Below, in pieces: positions 20,675-29,237 of a stretch of 64,000 bases of DNA. The DNA is taken from contig NZ_JAMLJJ010000004.1 of assembly GCF_023736155.1 (NCBI RefSeq), positions 62,001 to 126,000 on the forward strand. The letters run 5' to 3'. Within the stretch, counting starts at the first letter, position 1; each line of letters begins with the position of its first letter. The stretch comes from Larsenimonas salina (GTDB lineage: Bacteria; Pseudomonadota; Gammaproteobacteria; Pseudomonadales; Halomonadaceae). The position numbers and the translations under genes are program-made. The notes below the pieces were generated by a model. It did not search any database, was not told the DNA's origin, and saw only the letters and a program-made list of their open reading frames with translations.

Positions 20675-21523
20675 ATGAGCACCGAAGACAACCTGCTGCC
20701 ACTGATCGTTGAGCCGGACACTCTCAACGACGCCTTGAGCGCCCCCTCGCTTTTGATCATCGATGTGCCTGCCAAGGCGGAAAGCTACGCGCAGGGCCAT
20801 GTGCCGGGCGCCATTTTTCTGGACCACACCCGGTTGTTTGCCGGTGCCGATTCAGGCAAGACGCCGAACGATGTCCCGGAGCCTGAGGCGCTTACGAACC
20901 TGTTTTCCTCGCTGGGCCTGACCCGCGACACGCACGTCATCGCCTATGACGACGAAGGCGGCGGCTGGGCCGGACGCCTGCTGTGGACGCTCGAGCTGAT
21001 GGGCCACACCCGCTATTCCTATTTGAACGGCGGCATTCATGCCTGGCGCGCGGCAGGCCTTGCCATGGATACCGCCCCACACACGCCGAAGCCAAGCGAC
21101 TACACGGCCGAATTCAAGCATCCCGAGGTCATGATGGACGTCGATGCCATCAAGGCCGAGCTCGATAACGGCCCGCTTGCGGTCTGGGATGCACGCTCAC
21201 CGGATGAGTACGACGGCCTCAAGGGCAAGAACCGCCACCTCGGCCACATTCCTGGGGCGATCAACCTGGAGTGGACCGACGCCATGGACCCTGAGCGCCA
21301 CTACCGTCTTCGCGACTACGCCGAACTCATCACCCTGCTCGGCGCCAAGGGCCTTGATCCAGAGACCCCGGTGGTCACTCACTGCCAGAGCCACCACCGA
21401 AGCGGGTTTACCTGGCTGGTCGGTCGGGCGCTCGGGTTCACACACATCAGCGCCTACCCAGGCTCCTGGGCCGAGTGGGGCAACCGCGACGACACGCCCA
21501 TCGAAAAAACGCACGACGCGTGA
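20675..21523 (+). CDS. rhdA: Two-domain sulfurtransferase (RhdA-like rhodanese)
   Basis: 282 residues with tandem rhodanese domains; the second carries the active loop CQSHHRS, close to CQTHHRS of Azotobacter/Pseudomonas RhdA. The first domain lacks a cysteine loop, as usual. It transfers sulfane sulfur from thiosulfate or a similar donor to cyanide or protein thiols. The start MSTEDNLLPL has AGGGA 7 bases upstream. It lies 57 bases before psd, an arrangement shared with pseudomonads. Confidence 0.88.
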   Translation: MSTEDNLLPLIVEPDTLNDALSAPSLLIIDVPAKAESYAQGHVPGAIFLDHTRLFAGADSGKTPNDVPEPEALTNLFSSLGLTRDTHVIAYDDEGGGWAGRLLWTLELMGHTRYSYLNGGIHAWRAAGLAMDTAPHTPKPSDYTAEFKHPEVMMDVDAIKAELDNGPLAVWDARSPDEYDGLKGKNRHLGHIPGAINLEWTDAMDPERHYRLRDYAELITLLGAKGLDPETPVVTHCQSHHRSGFTWLVGRALGFTHISAYPGSWAEWGNRDDTPIEKTHDA

Positions 21524-21580
21524 CACCGATGCACTCCGGGATGCGATAATGCATCCCCTTTTCTTGTGGGACCTTTTATT

Positions 21581-22423
21581 GTGAATCGCGATCAGCTCTT
21601 TGCCTGGCTGCAGTATCCGCTGCCTCACCACCTCATTTCCCGGCTGGCCGGCCACCTGGCCGATTGCCCGACCCCATGGCTCAAGAACGCCATGATCACT
21701 CAGTTCATCAAGACGTTCGACGTCGACATGAACGATGCTGTCCACAAGACACCGGATGACTACCGCACCTTCAACGAGTTCTTCACCCGGCCGCTGGTCG
21801 AGGGCGCCCGCCCGGTTGGCGCAGGCGTCGTCTCACCGGCCGATGGTCTGCTGTCCCAGTGCGGCGCGATCGAGGATGGGCATCTGATTCAGGCCAAGGG
21901 ACACACCTACAGCGTGCGTTCTCTGCTCGGGGGCAACAAGAACGAGGCCGCCGCCTATCAGGACGGTCAGTTCGCAACGATCTACCTCTCACCGCGCGAT
22001 TATCACCGCGTCCATATGCCGGTATCAGGCCGATTGGTCAGCACCCGCTATGTGCCGGGGCGCATCTTCTCGGTCAACCAGGCGACTGCGCGGGAAGTGC
22101 CGGGGCTTTTCGCCCGTAATGAACGCCTGGTCTGCCACTTCGAAACCGAGTTCGGCCCGATGGCCGTGGTGTTGATCGGTGCAATGATCGTGGCCGGCAT
22201 CGAGACCGTCTGGTCCGGCCAGGTCACGCCCGGCGCCAAGACCCCGCAGGACTGCCGCTTCGACCAGGAAATAACGCTTGAGACCGGCGAGGAACTGGGC
22301 CGCTTCAAACTGGGCTCGTCCGTGGTGATGTGTCTGCCAGAGGGCGTGCGCTTTCACCCGGACGTCGATTCAGGCGACACCGTACGCATGGGCCAGTCGC
22401 TCGCGACGGTCGATCCGGCCTGA
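21581..22423 (+). CDS. psd: Phosphatidylserine decarboxylase proenzyme
   Basis: 280 residues. It makes phosphatidylethanolamine at the inner membrane. Self-cleavage motif FKLGSSVVM near the C-terminus (LGSS in place of the common LGST; the cleaved Gly-Ser bond is kept) gives the pyruvoyl alpha chain. The catalytic-loop region SPADG and YHRVHMPV are also present. Start is GTG at 21581 ([15 protein letters not shown]), aligning with the E. coli N-terminus, with GGGA upstream. Confidence 0.93.
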   Translation: MNRDQLFAWLQYPLPHHLISRLAGHLADCPTPWLKNAMITQFIKTFDVDMNDAVHKTPDDYRTFNEFFTRPLVEGARPVGAGVVSPADGLLSQCGAIEDGHLIQAKGHTYSVRSLLGGNKNEAAAYQDGQFATIYLSPRDYHRVHMPVSGRLVSTRYVPGRIFSVNQATAREVPGLFARNERLVCHFETEFGPMAVVLIGAMIVAGIETVWSGQVTPGAKTPQDCRFDQEITLETGEELGRFKLGSSVVMCLPEGVRFHPDVDSGDTVRMGQSLATVDPA

Positions 22424-22449
22424 CGCTCAAAGCCTGCGTCACTGCCTAC

Positions 22450-22478
22450 AAAAAAGCCCCGCAGTGCGGGGCTTTTTC
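22450..22478. terminator. Bidirectional terminator between psd and the cytochrome gene
   Basis: GCCCCGC/GCGGGGC stem with a three-base loop, flanked by A-run and T-run on both sides, between convergent genes. Confidence 0.85.
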
Positions 22479-22498
22479 GACTTCGAAAGGCTCAAGAC

Positions 22499-23806
22499 TC
22501 ACTCACCGCTGTCGCGAATGTCCTTGACCTCATCGGCCGTGATTTCGGCGTCAGGGTTACCGAAGGTGTCGGTCACGAAGTTGACCAGGGTAGCCACTTC
22601 CTCATCCGACAGCTGCGTCTTGAACGCCGGCATCAACAGCTCGCCGTGATTGTTCTCACGGTGCACGCCGTTCAGGATGACCTGAGTCAGGTTATCGAGC
22701 TTGGTCGTCCCAACCACGCTGTTGTGATAGAGCGACGGGTAGTAGCCATCCGGCGAGCCTGACCCGTCAGCCCCGTGGCAGGTCGCGCAGTTGCCCATGT
22801 AAAGCGAGGCGCCCGGCGCCTGCTTCCTGGCGATGTCGAGGTCCAGCCCGCGAACCTGCACGTCGACCGGCGTCGGCTCACCCTGGGTAAAGCGAGAGGT
22901 CTCTTCGGAAACACCCTCGTTGACCGCGGGCACGCTTCGAAGGTACGTCGCAATCGCCTGAAGGTCGCTGTCGCTCATGAAACGGAAGCTGTGCTCCACG
23001 GCTTCACCCATCGGCCCGGCGGCCTGCGCCTTGTCCTGAACCGCCCCGGTTTTCAGGTACTGAACGATCTCGGCATCGCTCCAGTTGCCGAGCCCGTCGA
23101 TCGGGTCATTGGTGATGTTGAACGCGTGCCAGCCGCCAAGATCAGCGCCGGCAAGGAAGCCTTCTTCCTGCTCACTCGAAGCCTTTTCCTGCATCGCAAG
23201 GCCACGCGGGGTGTGACAGGTGCTGCAGTGCGTCGCGCCCTGAACCAGATAGGCGCCGCGGTTCCAGGCGTCGCTCTTGTCGGCCTGCGGCTCGTAGGCA
23301 CCCTTGTCCATGAACATCCAGTTCCAGGCCGCCAGCGGCCAGCGCATGCTGAGCGGCCAGGGAATATCGCTTTCCTTGTTGGCCTGCTCGACCGGCGTCA
23401 CCTCGTTCATGAAGTAGTCATAGAGCGCCTTGATGTCGGCGTCCGTCATCTTGGTGTAGGCGGTGTAGGGCATCGCCGGATACAGGTGATCGCCCTGCTT
23501 GTTGACGCCTTCGCGCAGCACCCGCGTGAAATCCTCGAGCGAGTAGTTGCCGATGCCGGTCTTGGTGTCCGGAGTGATGTTGGTCGAGTAGATGTCGCCC
23601 ATCGGGGTCGGCATCGCAAGCCCGCCGGCAAACGGTGAGTCGTCATTGGTCGTATGACAGGCCGTGCAGTCCGCGGTGCGGGCGATATAGGCGCCCCGGC
23701 TCATCGGCTCGGACGCCTTGTGGCCTGATGTATCAGCGGCAAAGGCGGCCGGGCTTGAAAGCGTGCCGAGCGCAAGCGCAGCGCCGAGTGCGTAAGAAAT
23801 GCGCAT
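22499..23806 (-). CDS. Triheme cytochrome c subunit of a membrane FAD dehydrogenase
   Basis: 435 residues with a Sec signal peptide (ending AAFAAD) and three haem c sites: CTACH, CSTCH and CATCH. This is the electron-transfer subunit of gluconate-, fructose- or glucose-dehydrogenase-type complexes and hands electrons to the quinone pool or an oxidase. The ATG overlaps the stop of the flavoprotein gene as TGATG. No obvious C-terminal membrane helix is seen, so anchoring may be by surface contact. Confidence 0.9.
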   Translation of the reverse strand: MRISYALGAALALGTLSSPAAFAADTSGHKASEPMSRGAYIARTADCTACHTTNDDSPFAGGLAMPTPMGDIYSTNITPDTKTGIGNYSLEDFTRVLREGVNKQGDHLYPAMPYTAYTKMTDADIKALYDYFMNEVTPVEQANKESDIPWPLSMRWPLAAWNWMFMDKGAYEPQADKSDAWNRGAYLVQGATHCSTCHTPRGLAMQEKASSEQEEGFLAGADLGGWHAFNITNDPIDGLGNWSDAEIVQYLKTGAVQDKAQAAGPMGEAVEHSFRFMSDSDLQAIATYLRSVPAVNEGVSEETSRFTQGEPTPVDVQVRGLDLDIARKQAPGASLYMGNCATCHGADGSGSPDGYYPSLYHNSVVGTTKLDNLTQVILNGVHRENNHGELLMPAFKTQLSDEEVATLVNFVTDTFGNPDAEITADEVKDIRDSGE

Positions 23807-25389
23807 CAGACTTCCCCTTTCAGCGTATCGGCAATACGAAGCGACAGCGCCGCGATCGTCAGCGTGCAGTTGACCGTGCCGACGGTCGGCATGGTGCCGG
23901 AGCTTGCGATGAACAGGTTGTCGTGATCATGCGTTCGACACTGACCATCCACCACGCTGTCCTTGGGATCATCGCCCATCAGCACCGTGCCGCAGATGTG
24001 CTGGTTGTTGGCGAAGTCGTTGTGGAACTCGACCTGAGTGCCGCCCATGAGCCTTGCGATTTCGGAATATTTTTCCTGGGTATGCACCGCGCTTCGACGC
24101 ACGTAGTCGTCGATGGCGTAGTGAAATTCCGGTTTCGGAATGCCGAGCGCGTCGGTTTCGGTGGCGCTTGGCTTGATGAAGTTTTCCGGATGCGGCAACA
24201 GCTCGTGGAAGCTGTCGAACTGCACATAGCGCGAGGCGCGATCCCGAATCTCGGCGTCGAGCGCCTTGCCAAAGATCAGGCGGTCTTCGCTCAGAATCTT
24301 CTGGGCCATTACGTCAGTGCGCGACAGGTTCGACAAATGCAACTTCTTGCCGGCGTAGTCGGAGCGAAACTCGCCGTCGCGCCAGCCGATGATCGAGGTC
24401 ATCTCCTGCGCGCCGCGGCCCGGCCACAGCGGTTGATCGGCAAAGAAGCTGACGCCGGTACCGGGGTGGTCCATCAGGTTGCGCCCGACCTGATTTGAAC
24501 TGTTGCCGACGTCCGACATCAGCATCAGCTTCGGCGTCTCGATCCCATTGGCCGCCAGCACGAACGCCTTGCCCTCGACCCGCACCGACTCGCCGGTGGG
24601 TGTCTTGTAATGTACCGCCGCGATCCTGTCGTTTTCGCCGCGTTCGATCTTGTAGACCACGGCCTTGTCGATCACCCGGGCGCCGGCCTCTTCGGCCTTT
24701 TCGACGTGAAAGATGCCGTTGTACATCGCGCCGATCGGGCAGATCGGCATGCAGTTGTTATTGCCGCAGCAGGTCGGGCGGCCATCGTAGGGGCGGCTGT
24801 TACGCGCGACCGGCTCGGTCACCATGTAAAACCCGTTGGCATTGAGCCGGGTCTTGATGGTGCGCTCGTTGTAGGAGATCGGCAGCGGCGACATCGGATA
24901 GGGCTGGCTTCTGGGCGAGCCGAGCTCTTCATCGCCCGGCCCCCACACGCCCAGCTCTTCCTCGGCGCGCTGGTAGTAGTGCTCCAGATCGTCATAGCCG
25001 ATTGGCCAGTCACGGCCAACACCGTACTGGGACTTCAGCCGGAAATCGCTTGGCAGAAATCGCCAGGACGACGCCGCCCAGTGCCAGGTCGTACCGCCGA
25101 CGGCGCGGATGTACTGCGCGTCATAGGCGTGTTCGCCCTTTTGAATCAGATAACCGTTATCGGGCGAGAATTCAGGATGTGGGGCGTACTCGGTCGATGG
25201 ATACGGCTTCATGAAATCCATCTTGTCAGTCTGGTTTCGAAAGCGCTCGACGATGTCGCCACGGGGATAGCGCGGGCCGGCTTCCAATACCAGAACCGAT
25301 TTACCGGCAAGGGCCAGCTGATGCGCGACCAGACCGCCGGCGACGCCGGAGCCGACGATAACGACGTCGGCGCTATGCGTTGTTGCCAT
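23806..25389 (-). CDS. GMC-type FAD dehydrogenase, large subunit with 3Fe-4S motif
   Basis: 527 residues. Rossmann FAD motif VVIVGSGVAGGLVAHQLA at the N-terminus and a GMC C-terminus (NNQHICGTVLMGD ... GTVNCTLTIAALSLRIAD). In the middle CCGNNNCMPICP gives C-C-x4-C-x3-C, the ligand pattern of the 3Fe-4S cluster in bacterial FAD-glucose dehydrogenase. It oxidises a sugar, sugar acid or polyol in the periplasm. Substrate cannot be told: glucose, gluconate, sorbitol and fructose enzymes share this fold. Start MATTHSADVV is after the small-subunit stop. Confidence 0.9.
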   Translation of the reverse strand: MATTHSADVVIVGSGVAGGLVAHQLALAGKSVLVLEAGPRYPRGDIVERFRNQTDKMDFMKPYPSTEYAPHPEFSPDNGYLIQKGEHAYDAQYIRAVGGTTWHWAASSWRFLPSDFRLKSQYGVGRDWPIGYDDLEHYYQRAEEELGVWGPGDEELGSPRSQPYPMSPLPISYNERTIKTRLNANGFYMVTEPVARNSRPYDGRPTCCGNNNCMPICPIGAMYNGIFHVEKAEEAGARVIDKAVVYKIERGENDRIAAVHYKTPTGESVRVEGKAFVLAANGIETPKLMLMSDVGNSSNQVGRNLMDHPGTGVSFFADQPLWPGRGAQEMTSIIGWRDGEFRSDYAGKKLHLSNLSRTDVMAQKILSEDRLIFGKALDAEIRDRASRYVQFDSFHELLPHPENFIKPSATETDALGIPKPEFHYAIDDYVRRSAVHTQEKYSEIARLMGGTQVEFHNDFANNQHICGTVLMGDDPKDSVVDGQCRTHDHDNLFIASSGTMPTVGTVNCTLTIAALSLRIADTLKGEV

Positions 25390-25391
25390 GA

Positions 25392-25910
25392 TTACACATT
25401 CTCCGTGTCTGGTTTTTCGGCCCAAAAGCCCGGCTCGTTGGGGCAGTACGTGCGGATAACCAATACGTCATCGACGGCCTGGAACTGAAGTGCATGGCGG
25501 TAAGTCACGACACGGGCGTGCTCCCCTTCACCGACAATGCCGGTATACCACGCGCTCAGGATGCGCTTGGCCGTCTGTGCGACGGCAGAATCCGCATTAC
25601 CGGCCAGCGCGTCGAGACCGTTGTGCTCGAGCGCCTTGGAAAGTGCATTCAGGTGCTCGGCGAAGCCGTCATCGGTTCGGGAAAGCGCGGTCATCAAAGC
25701 CCGTCCGACGGCGGGGTTCAATGCGCTCTTTTCGCATACCGCCTGCGACACGGTCATGAAGGTGCCGAGTTGGACGGGGGTGTTGGACGCAGCCAGGGCG
25801 CCAAGCGGTGACACAAGCGCAGCCGCACCGGCTGCGCCCGCCAGGCTGTACCCCAGAAGCTGGCGTCGGGTCATCTGACCCGACGACGTTCCGGCATGTT
25901 TGGAAGTCAT
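25392..25910 (-). CDS. Gluconate 2-dehydrogenase subunit 3 family protein (Tat-exported small subunit)
   Basis: 172 residues. The N-terminus MTRRQLLGYSLAGAAGAAALV is a twin-arginine signal, so the folded FAD subunit, which has no signal of its own, is probably carried out with it. The mature part contains the family's TFMTVSQAVCEKSALNP region. First gene of the three-gene operon (small, flavoprotein, cytochrome). The start MTSKHAGTSS is preceded by a modest GAGA ribosome site. Confidence 0.87.
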   Translation of the reverse strand: MTSKHAGTSSGQMTRRQLLGYSLAGAAGAAALVSPLGALAASNTPVQLGTFMTVSQAVCEKSALNPAVGRALMTALSRTDDGFAEHLNALSKALEHNGLDALAGNADSAVAQTAKRILSAWYTGIVGEGEHARVVTYRHALQFQAVDDVLVIRTYCPNEPGFWAEKPDTENV

Positions 25911-26148
25911 GAACGTATATCTCTTGAGTGATCCGTCACCGAGCATGGCTCGATGATCGAAAAAAGACGGCCCGTTTCGGGCTCATTTTTGCTGTCTGTC
26001 TACGGTCGGGCGCCTCTTGAACCTCTCAACACACCTTTTGGGGCATCGAGAGCCTGGCCACCTCTTATATTGAACTAAAGTTTAATGACTTTGGTGTCGT
26101 TTCGAAACAACACCTTTCTAATACACTCAAAAACAGAGTAGACCACCC
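25911..26148. other. Intergenic region between epmA and the FAD dehydrogenase operon
   Basis: Contains the epmA terminator (25958-25985). Around 26076-26091 lies an imperfect inverted repeat TTGAAC-TAAA-GTTTAA and at about 26098-26107 the palindrome GTTTCGAAAC. These are candidate operator sites, but no convincing -35/-10 pair for the operon was found. Confidence 0.35.
25958..25985 (-). terminator. Terminator downstream of epmA
   Basis: GCCCG-AAA-CGGGC hairpin on the minus strand followed within four bases by six T. It lies between epmA and the FAD dehydrogenase operon and may also act as part of that operon's leader. Confidence 0.55.
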
Positions 26149-27126
26149 TCAGCAACGTGGGGTATCGAACGCCATCACGTCACTGACACACGCTCGGCCC
26201 TCGGCCAGCATGATCAGTCGATCCAGCCCGAGCGCCACGCCGCAGGCCGGGGGCAGGCCGTGTTCGAGGGCAGCCACAAGGTGGTGATCGGCCTCGACCG
26301 ATGGCGCGCCAAGCGCGCGCCGCTCACGCTGATCGGCCTCGAACCGCTGACGCTGCTCACACGCATCGATCAGCTCGTCGTAGCCGTTGGCAAGTTCGAT
26401 GCCCCGGACATACACCTCGAAGCGGGAAGCGACCTGACAGCCATCGGGGTCACTATGGCATTTCGCAAGCGCGGCCTGGCTTGCCGGGTACTCGGTCACG
26501 ATATCGATGACGCCCTGACCCAAATGTGGCTCCACCTCGAAGCTCATCAAAAGATCCAGGCAACTGTCGCGCGACCAGTCGGGGCAGGATTCCCCGAGAT
26601 GCGGGGCAACTCGATCTTGAAGCGCGTCAAGCGTCGCCGTCAGCGGGTCGAGTCCGACATGGCGCTGAAACAATGCGCGATAGGCATGTCGGCACCGGGG
26701 CAGCTCCGACTGAAGCACGTGCTCGATCAGATCACAGGTTTCCCCGATCAGCGCATCGAACGTCATGCCCGGGCGATACCATTCGAGCATGGTGAACTCG
26801 AGGTTGTGCCTGCGACCGACCTCGCCGTCTCGAAATACGCGCGCCAGTTGAAAGATCGGCCCGCTTCCTGCCGCCAAAAGCCGCTTCATATGTCCTTCAG
26901 GCGAGGTCTGGAGCCAGAGCTGCTCTTGGCCTGCGGGCGTGGTGGCCTTAAGCGACAAGGATGCCAAGTGCGGATCGGTACTGCCGCCATGGCCCAGTAC
27001 CGGTGTTTCGACTTCAAGCACGCCTCGCGCCTTAAAAAACGCCCGCACCGATGCCAGGTGTCGCGCGCGCGCGCGCAGGGTTTCGATGTCGGCGCTCGGG
27101 CGCCAGGTGGAATCCGGGTGATCCAC
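26149..27126 (-). CDS. epmA: EF-P--(R)-beta-lysine ligase
   Basis: 325 residues, the same length as E. coli EpmA. A truncated lysyl-tRNA synthetase paralogue (class II core only, no anticodon-binding domain): RAFFKARGVLEVETPVL, QTSPEGHMKRLLAAG, RVFRDGEVGRRHNLEFTMLEW and C-terminal GVALGLDRLIML. It attaches (R)-beta-lysine to Lys34 of EF-P. The start is GTG at 27126 with AAGGAG about 10 bases upstream; the frame is open upstream without similarity. It follows the efp terminator. Confidence 0.93.
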   Translation of the reverse strand: MDHPDSTWRPSADIETLRARARHLASVRAFFKARGVLEVETPVLGHGGSTDPHLASLSLKATTPAGQEQLWLQTSPEGHMKRLLAAGSGPIFQLARVFRDGEVGRRHNLEFTMLEWYRPGMTFDALIGETCDLIEHVLQSELPRCRHAYRALFQRHVGLDPLTATLDALQDRVAPHLGESCPDWSRDSCLDLLMSFEVEPHLGQGVIDIVTEYPASQAALAKCHSDPDGCQVASRFEVYVRGIELANGYDELIDACEQRQRFEADQRERRALGAPSVEADHHLVAALEHGLPPACGVALGLDRLIMLAEGRACVSDVMAFDTPRC

Positions 27127-27171
27127 GGCCTTGAATCTCCTTGATCGTGAAGGCGAGAGAGAGCCGCCTAT

Positions 27172-27199
27172 GAAAACGCCGGGCACAAGGCCCGGCGTC
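27172..27199 (-). terminator. Terminator after efp
   Basis: Strong stem ACGCCGGGC/GCCCGGCGT with a five-base loop and TTTTC tail on the minus strand, 24 bases after the efp stop. Confidence 0.75.
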
Positions 27200-27222
27200 G
27201 GTATGACATGCGGTACGCGTGC

Positions 27223-27789
27223 TCAGGCGCGACCGACGTACTCCGCAGAGCGGGTGTCAATCTTGAGCACTTCACCTTCATTGATGAACAGCGGCACACG
27301 AACGACCGCGCCGGTCGAAAGCGTGGCAGGCTTCGAGCCGCCGTTGGCGGTATCGCCCTTGAGACCCGGATCGGTTTCGGTCACTGTAAGCTCGATGAAG
27401 TTCGGCGGCGCGACCGAGATCGGGTTGTCGTTCCAGAGCGTGATGGTGTAGCTCACCTGCTCCTTCAACCACTTCTCGCTCTCACCCACGGCTTTCTTGT
27501 CCGCCGCGTACTGCTCGAACGAGCCGTCGGTCTTCATGAAGTGCCACATTTCGCCGTCGTTATAGAGATACTCCATGTCCAGGTCGAGCACGTCCGCCCC
27601 TTCGATGGATTCGCCGGACTTGAACGTGCGTTCCCAGACACGACCGGTCATCAGGTTACGCAGTTTGACCCGGTTGAACGCCTGGCCCTTGCCGGGTTTG
27701 ACGAATTCGTTGTCGACGATGCTGCAGGGGTCGCCATCCAGCATGACTTTCAGACCGGACTTGAATTCGTTGGTAGAATAGTTCGCCAT
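27223..27789 (-). CDS. efp: Elongation factor P
   Basis: 188 residues. Relieves ribosome stalling at polyproline. The modification site is in KPGKGQAF with the target at Lys34, which fits beta-lysylation by EpmA/EpmB encoded on either side. All three OB-like domains appear complete, ending [12 protein letters not shown]. Confidence 0.97.
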   Translation of the reverse strand: MANYSTNEFKSGLKVMLDGDPCSIVDNEFVKPGKGQAFNRVKLRNLMTGRVWERTFKSGESIEGADVLDLDMEYLYNDGEMWHFMKTDGSFEQYAADKKAVGESEKWLKEQVSYTITLWNDNPISVAPPNFIELTVTETDPGLKGDTANGGSKPATLSTGAVVRVPLFINEGEVLKIDTRSAEYVGRA

Positions 27790-27884
27790 AATGCCTCGCT
27801 CGGGCCGATCATGGGATCGGCCATGACTCAGTGACTCGACGTCGATGCGTCGTTGAATGAATTCATGATGTTCAAAGTGTGCCG

Positions 27885-28898
27885 ATGATAACCCGAACTG
27901 TCCCTCTCGTGCAGGTCCCTGCCGTCGATGACTGGCGAATTCAGCTCAAGCAGGCCTACCGCACTCCGGCTGCGCTGCTGGACGCGCTCGGCCTTCCGGC
28001 GACGTTAATGGCGGATGCAGGTCAAGGGCATGCCCTGTTCTCGACCCGCGTCCCGGAGGCTTACGCGCGCCGCATGCGACCGGGCGACCCGAACGACCCG
28101 CTGCTTAGGCAGGTGCTGCCGACTGGCCGTGAAACGGAACAGGTCGCAGGCTTCACCCAAGACCCGCTCGAGGAGGCCGAGCATACGCCGGCGCCCGGCA
28201 TCATCCACAAATACCACGGGCGAGTGCTTTTCATCGTATCAGGCGCCTGCGCGGTCAACTGCCGATACTGTTTCCGGAGGCATTTTCCCTATGGGGAACA
28301 CACCCTTTCCCAGGCGCAATGGGATGAATCACTCGAGTATTTAAGACGCGACACCAGCCTCAAAGAGGTCATTCTTTCCGGCGGTGACCCTCTTGTCGCA
28401 CCGGACAACTACCTTGAAGCGCTGATCGATAAACTCGAGCGCATTCCACACCTCACCCGACTTCGCGTGCACACACGGCTGCCCGTGGTCATCCCCGACC
28501 GGGTCACCGAGCAATTAGTGAAGGTATTGACCTCAAGCCGACTCAAGCCGGTGATGGTGCTGCACATCAATCACGCCAACGAGATCGACGACGCCATGGC
28601 GCACGCGTGTCAGCGCCTGCGCGCAGCGGGTGTGACACTCTTGAACCAGAGCGTTCTGCTTGAGGGCGTCAACGACACCGTAGATGCTCTCGAGGCGCTG
28701 TCCGAACGGCTATTCGAAGTGGATGTTCGCCCCTACTATCTGCATGTGCTCGACAAGGTCGACGGCGCAGCCCACTTTCACGTCTCAGACACCAGGGCCC
28801 ATGAGCTAATGGGCGCCCTTCAGACGAGACTGCCCGGTTTCCTGGTGCCGACACTCGCTCGCGAGGAACCCAATAGACCCAACAAGACCCGGCTATAG
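27885..28898 (+). CDS. epmB: EF-P beta-lysylation enzyme EpmB (lysine 2,3-aminomutase type)
   Basis: 337 residues, radical SAM and PLP enzyme that makes (R)-beta-lysine for EF-P. The cluster motif [13 protein letters not shown] gives C-x3-C-x2-C. Further family blocks are [12 protein letters not shown] and [14 protein letters not shown] at 27885 chosen (a GTG two codons earlier is possible); neither has a clear ribosome site. Divergent from efp, with a 95-base shared upstream region. Confidence 0.94.
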   Translation: MITRTVPLVQVPAVDDWRIQLKQAYRTPAALLDALGLPATLMADAGQGHALFSTRVPEAYARRMRPGDPNDPLLRQVLPTGRETEQVAGFTQDPLEEAEHTPAPGIIHKYHGRVLFIVSGACAVNCRYCFRRHFPYGEHTLSQAQWDESLEYLRRDTSLKEVILSGGDPLVAPDNYLEALIDKLERIPHLTRLRVHTRLPVVIPDRVTEQLVKVLTSSRLKPVMVLHINHANEIDDAMAHACQRLRAAGVTLLNQSVLLEGVNDTVDALEALSERLFEVDVRPYYLHVLDKVDGAAHFHVSDTRAHELMGALQTRLPGFLVPTLAREEPNRPNKTRL

Positions 28899-29228
28899 CG
28901 GCTCGATGCGCCCCTCTTCCCAAAGGGCTTTTACGCCCGCAGGCGCCGCGTCCTCGGGGACATTCAGCTCCTCATCCGGCGACGCCTCGCCGTCTCGGTC
29001 CTTGTAGAGACAGATTCGAAAATAGCGCTGATCACCCCGCCCAGGGGATGCCTCCCGGCCGATGCGCTCGCCTTCATTGAGCCAGTGACACAGCGCGTTC
29101 TGTTCATCGGAGCTGCATTCGACCACATCAAAAGTACGCGGACGCATTAACCCGGGCGCGGCAACCAGCCCGCCCTCTCGAGTGATGCAAACGCGTGTGA
29201 AACGGGATAAATCTTCAAAGCGAGTCAT
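28893..29228 (-). CDS. Probable emfourin-type inhibitor of the adjacent M4 peptidase
   Basis: 111 residues, no signal peptide. It starts 10 bases after the protealysin-like peptidase gene and is co-oriented. Size, position and the overall pattern (N-terminal FEDLSRFTRVCITREGGL, C-terminal [13 protein letters not shown]) recall emfourin, the slow-binding inhibitor encoded next to protealysin in Serratia. The sequence match is from memory and not strong; a plain hypothetical protein is the alternative. Its stop overlaps the end of convergent epmB by six bases. Confidence 0.55.
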   Translation of the reverse strand: MTRFEDLSRFTRVCITREGGLVAAPGLMRPRTFDVVECSSDEQNALCHWLNEGERIGREASPGRGDQRYFRICLYKDRDGEASPDEELNVPEDAAPAGVKALWEEGRIEPL

Positions 29229-29237
29229 GAGCCCTCC

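Noticed and set aside
21581-22423. LGSS instead of LGST in Psd as an inactivating change
   Set aside because: The cleaved Gly-Ser pair is kept; the following residue is a conservative Thr-to-Ser change.
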